Below are positions 7,084 to 7,579 of a stretch of 7,579 nucleotides of DNA, in pieces. The notes beneath the pieces were generated by a model. That model worked only from the letters and a program-made list of their open reading frames with translations, was not told where the DNA came from and ran no database searches. The DNA comes from Oscillospiraceae bacterium. GTDB lineage: Bacteria > Bacillota > Clostridia > Oscillospirales > Acutalibacteraceae. Position 1 is the first letter of the stretch. Each line of letters opens with the position of its first letter. The translations under genes were made by a program, and so were the position numbers. Where the stretch lies: NCBI GenBank assembly GCA_902774165.1, contig CACYHJ010000124.1, positions 1-7,579 on the forward strand. The letters are read 5' to 3'.

Positions 7084-7579
7084 AGCCGTCGATACTGATG
7101 CTGATTTTCCCCGGAACATAATTTTTGTCGTCGGGGTCAAACCATCCGCTTGCAGTCCAGCACCTGATTGACGAATCATACTCGGCTTCGATACGCTTGT
7201 ATTTGCCGTTTACATTGCTGATCACTCTGACCGAATCAACATCCCTGTTTTTGTTGAGCTTGATCTTGAATTCAAAGGGAACGGAAGGGTCAAGAGAAAT
7301 ACTTGTATGTCCTGCTTCAAACATATCAAAGGTTCTGCCGTTATATGTCATTGAAAACTCAACAGGATAAGTGCAGTAGGGGTCATAATTTATATACGTA
7401 TAACCGTATACGGTATCTTTTCCCACAGTCACTTTTGCTATGATTCTGTGATATGAGTATTCTCCGGGATTCTTAAGTTTAACCGTGCCGCTCCAGCGTC
7501 CGTCTGAACCGGAAGTCAGAGTGCCTAACAGTTCTTCGTAGTCATAGATATATACGGTCGAGCCCGGAGTGGCAACGCC
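7001..7579 (-). CDS. Fragment of Ig-like repeat secreted/surface protein, both ends missing
   Basis: An open frame enters from the window's right edge and runs 192 codons to a TGA at 7001. No true start is visible; the first possible internal start is a GTG at 7432, which is unlikely to be real. Residues 1-69 look like a bacterial Ig-like module: GVATPGSTVYIYD, then LLGTLTSGSDGRWSGTV, then VYGYTYINYDP, with the pattern of a strand, a Gly-Asp turn before Trp, and a closing strand. Residues about 71-166 form a second beta-rich unit (EFSMTYNGRTFD, PFEFKIKLNKNRDVDSVRVI, FDPDDKNYVPGKISISIDGY). Such modules repeat in large extracellular proteins of gut Clostridia, so an exported adhesin or cell-surface protein is likely, but no signal peptide or anchor is in view. 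Residues after about 166 are def sequence read in the wrong frame (SRGRRSCCASGG), so the native part ends near 7084. GC is far lower than in the neighbouring genes. I recognise no specific gene. Confidence 0.7.
   Translation of the reverse strand, partial: GVATPGSTVYIYDYEELLGTLTSGSDGRWSGTVKLKNPGEYSYHRIIAKVTVGKDTVYGYTYINYDPYCTYPVEFSMTYNGRTFDMFEAGHTSISLDPSVPFEFKIKLNKNRDVDSVRVISNVNGKYKRIEAEYDSSIRCWTASGWFDPDDKNYVPGKISISIDGYETDAEKSRGRRSCCASGGRAAPGGDR
7076..7095. other. Probable chimeric junction between two unrelated coding sequences
   Basis: On the right, the Ig-like frame is sensible up to ISIDGY (codon 166, ending at 7082). On the left, the deformylase frame is sensible from MKQTLKKAEGVG (7083 downwards). 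The two frames are different and overlap by at most a few bases, so the join is confined to roughly this interval. GC composition changes at the same place. I see no inverted repeat, direct repeat, transposase remnant or tRNA here that would mark an insertion or integration site. Confidence 0.7.

Noticed and set aside
7084..7179. Deformylase start at the ATG at 7179
   Set aside because: The 32 added residues are the Ig-like gene read out of phase, lack deformylase character, and have no Shine-Dalgarno upstream.
1..7579. CRISPR arrays, tRNA or rRNA genes, insertion sequences, phage or defence genes
   Set aside because: I found no regularly spaced repeats, no tRNA-like or rRNA-like segments, and no transposase, integrase or defence motifs in any frame; the coding content is housekeeping except for the Ig-like fragment.

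Overview
The window looks like a high-GC Bacillota chromosome segment, most likely class Clostridia (Oscillospiraceae-like). This placement is inferred from gene content, gene order, strong AAGGAGG ribosome binding sites and GC-rich codon use. All genes lie on the minus strand, so transcription runs from high to low coordinates.

Positions 1 to about 7083 hold a compact, near gap-free cluster. In transcription order it is def (peptide deformylase, 5' end missing), fmt (methionyl-tRNA formyltransferase), a YugP-type membrane zinc metallopeptidase, rsmB (16S rRNA m5C methyltransferase), rlmN (radical-SAM 23S rRNA/tRNA m2A methyltransferase), prpC (PP2C phosphatase) and prkC (PASTA Ser/Thr kinase, cut by the window edge). 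Apart from the metallopeptidase, this is the classic Bacillota order def-fmt-rsmB-rlmN-prpC-prkC. Spacing runs from 1 to 69 nt. Twice, a stop codon TAA is built into the next gene's Shine-Dalgarno as TAAGGAGG. No convincing terminator or promoter is visible, so a single transcript with translational coupling is likely. The cluster combines initiator-Met formylation and deformylation, ribosome modification, and an envelope-sensing kinase/phosphatase pair.

Positions from about 7085 to 7579 are different. GC falls abruptly: the line at 6841-6900 is about 75% GC, against about 42% at 7201-7260 and 35% at 7381-7440. The minus strand there encodes part of an Ig-like, beta-rich repeat protein of the kind found in large secreted or surface proteins. 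Its frame runs out of phase into def, and def lacks roughly its first 35-40 residues exactly at this boundary. Two unrelated coding sequences are joined inside both genes, with no mobile-element signature visible. An assembly chimera is the simplest explanation, and a real recombination breakpoint is the alternative. This junction is the one anomalous thing in the window. The rest is a well-known housekeeping cluster, and I do not see a new biological system in it.
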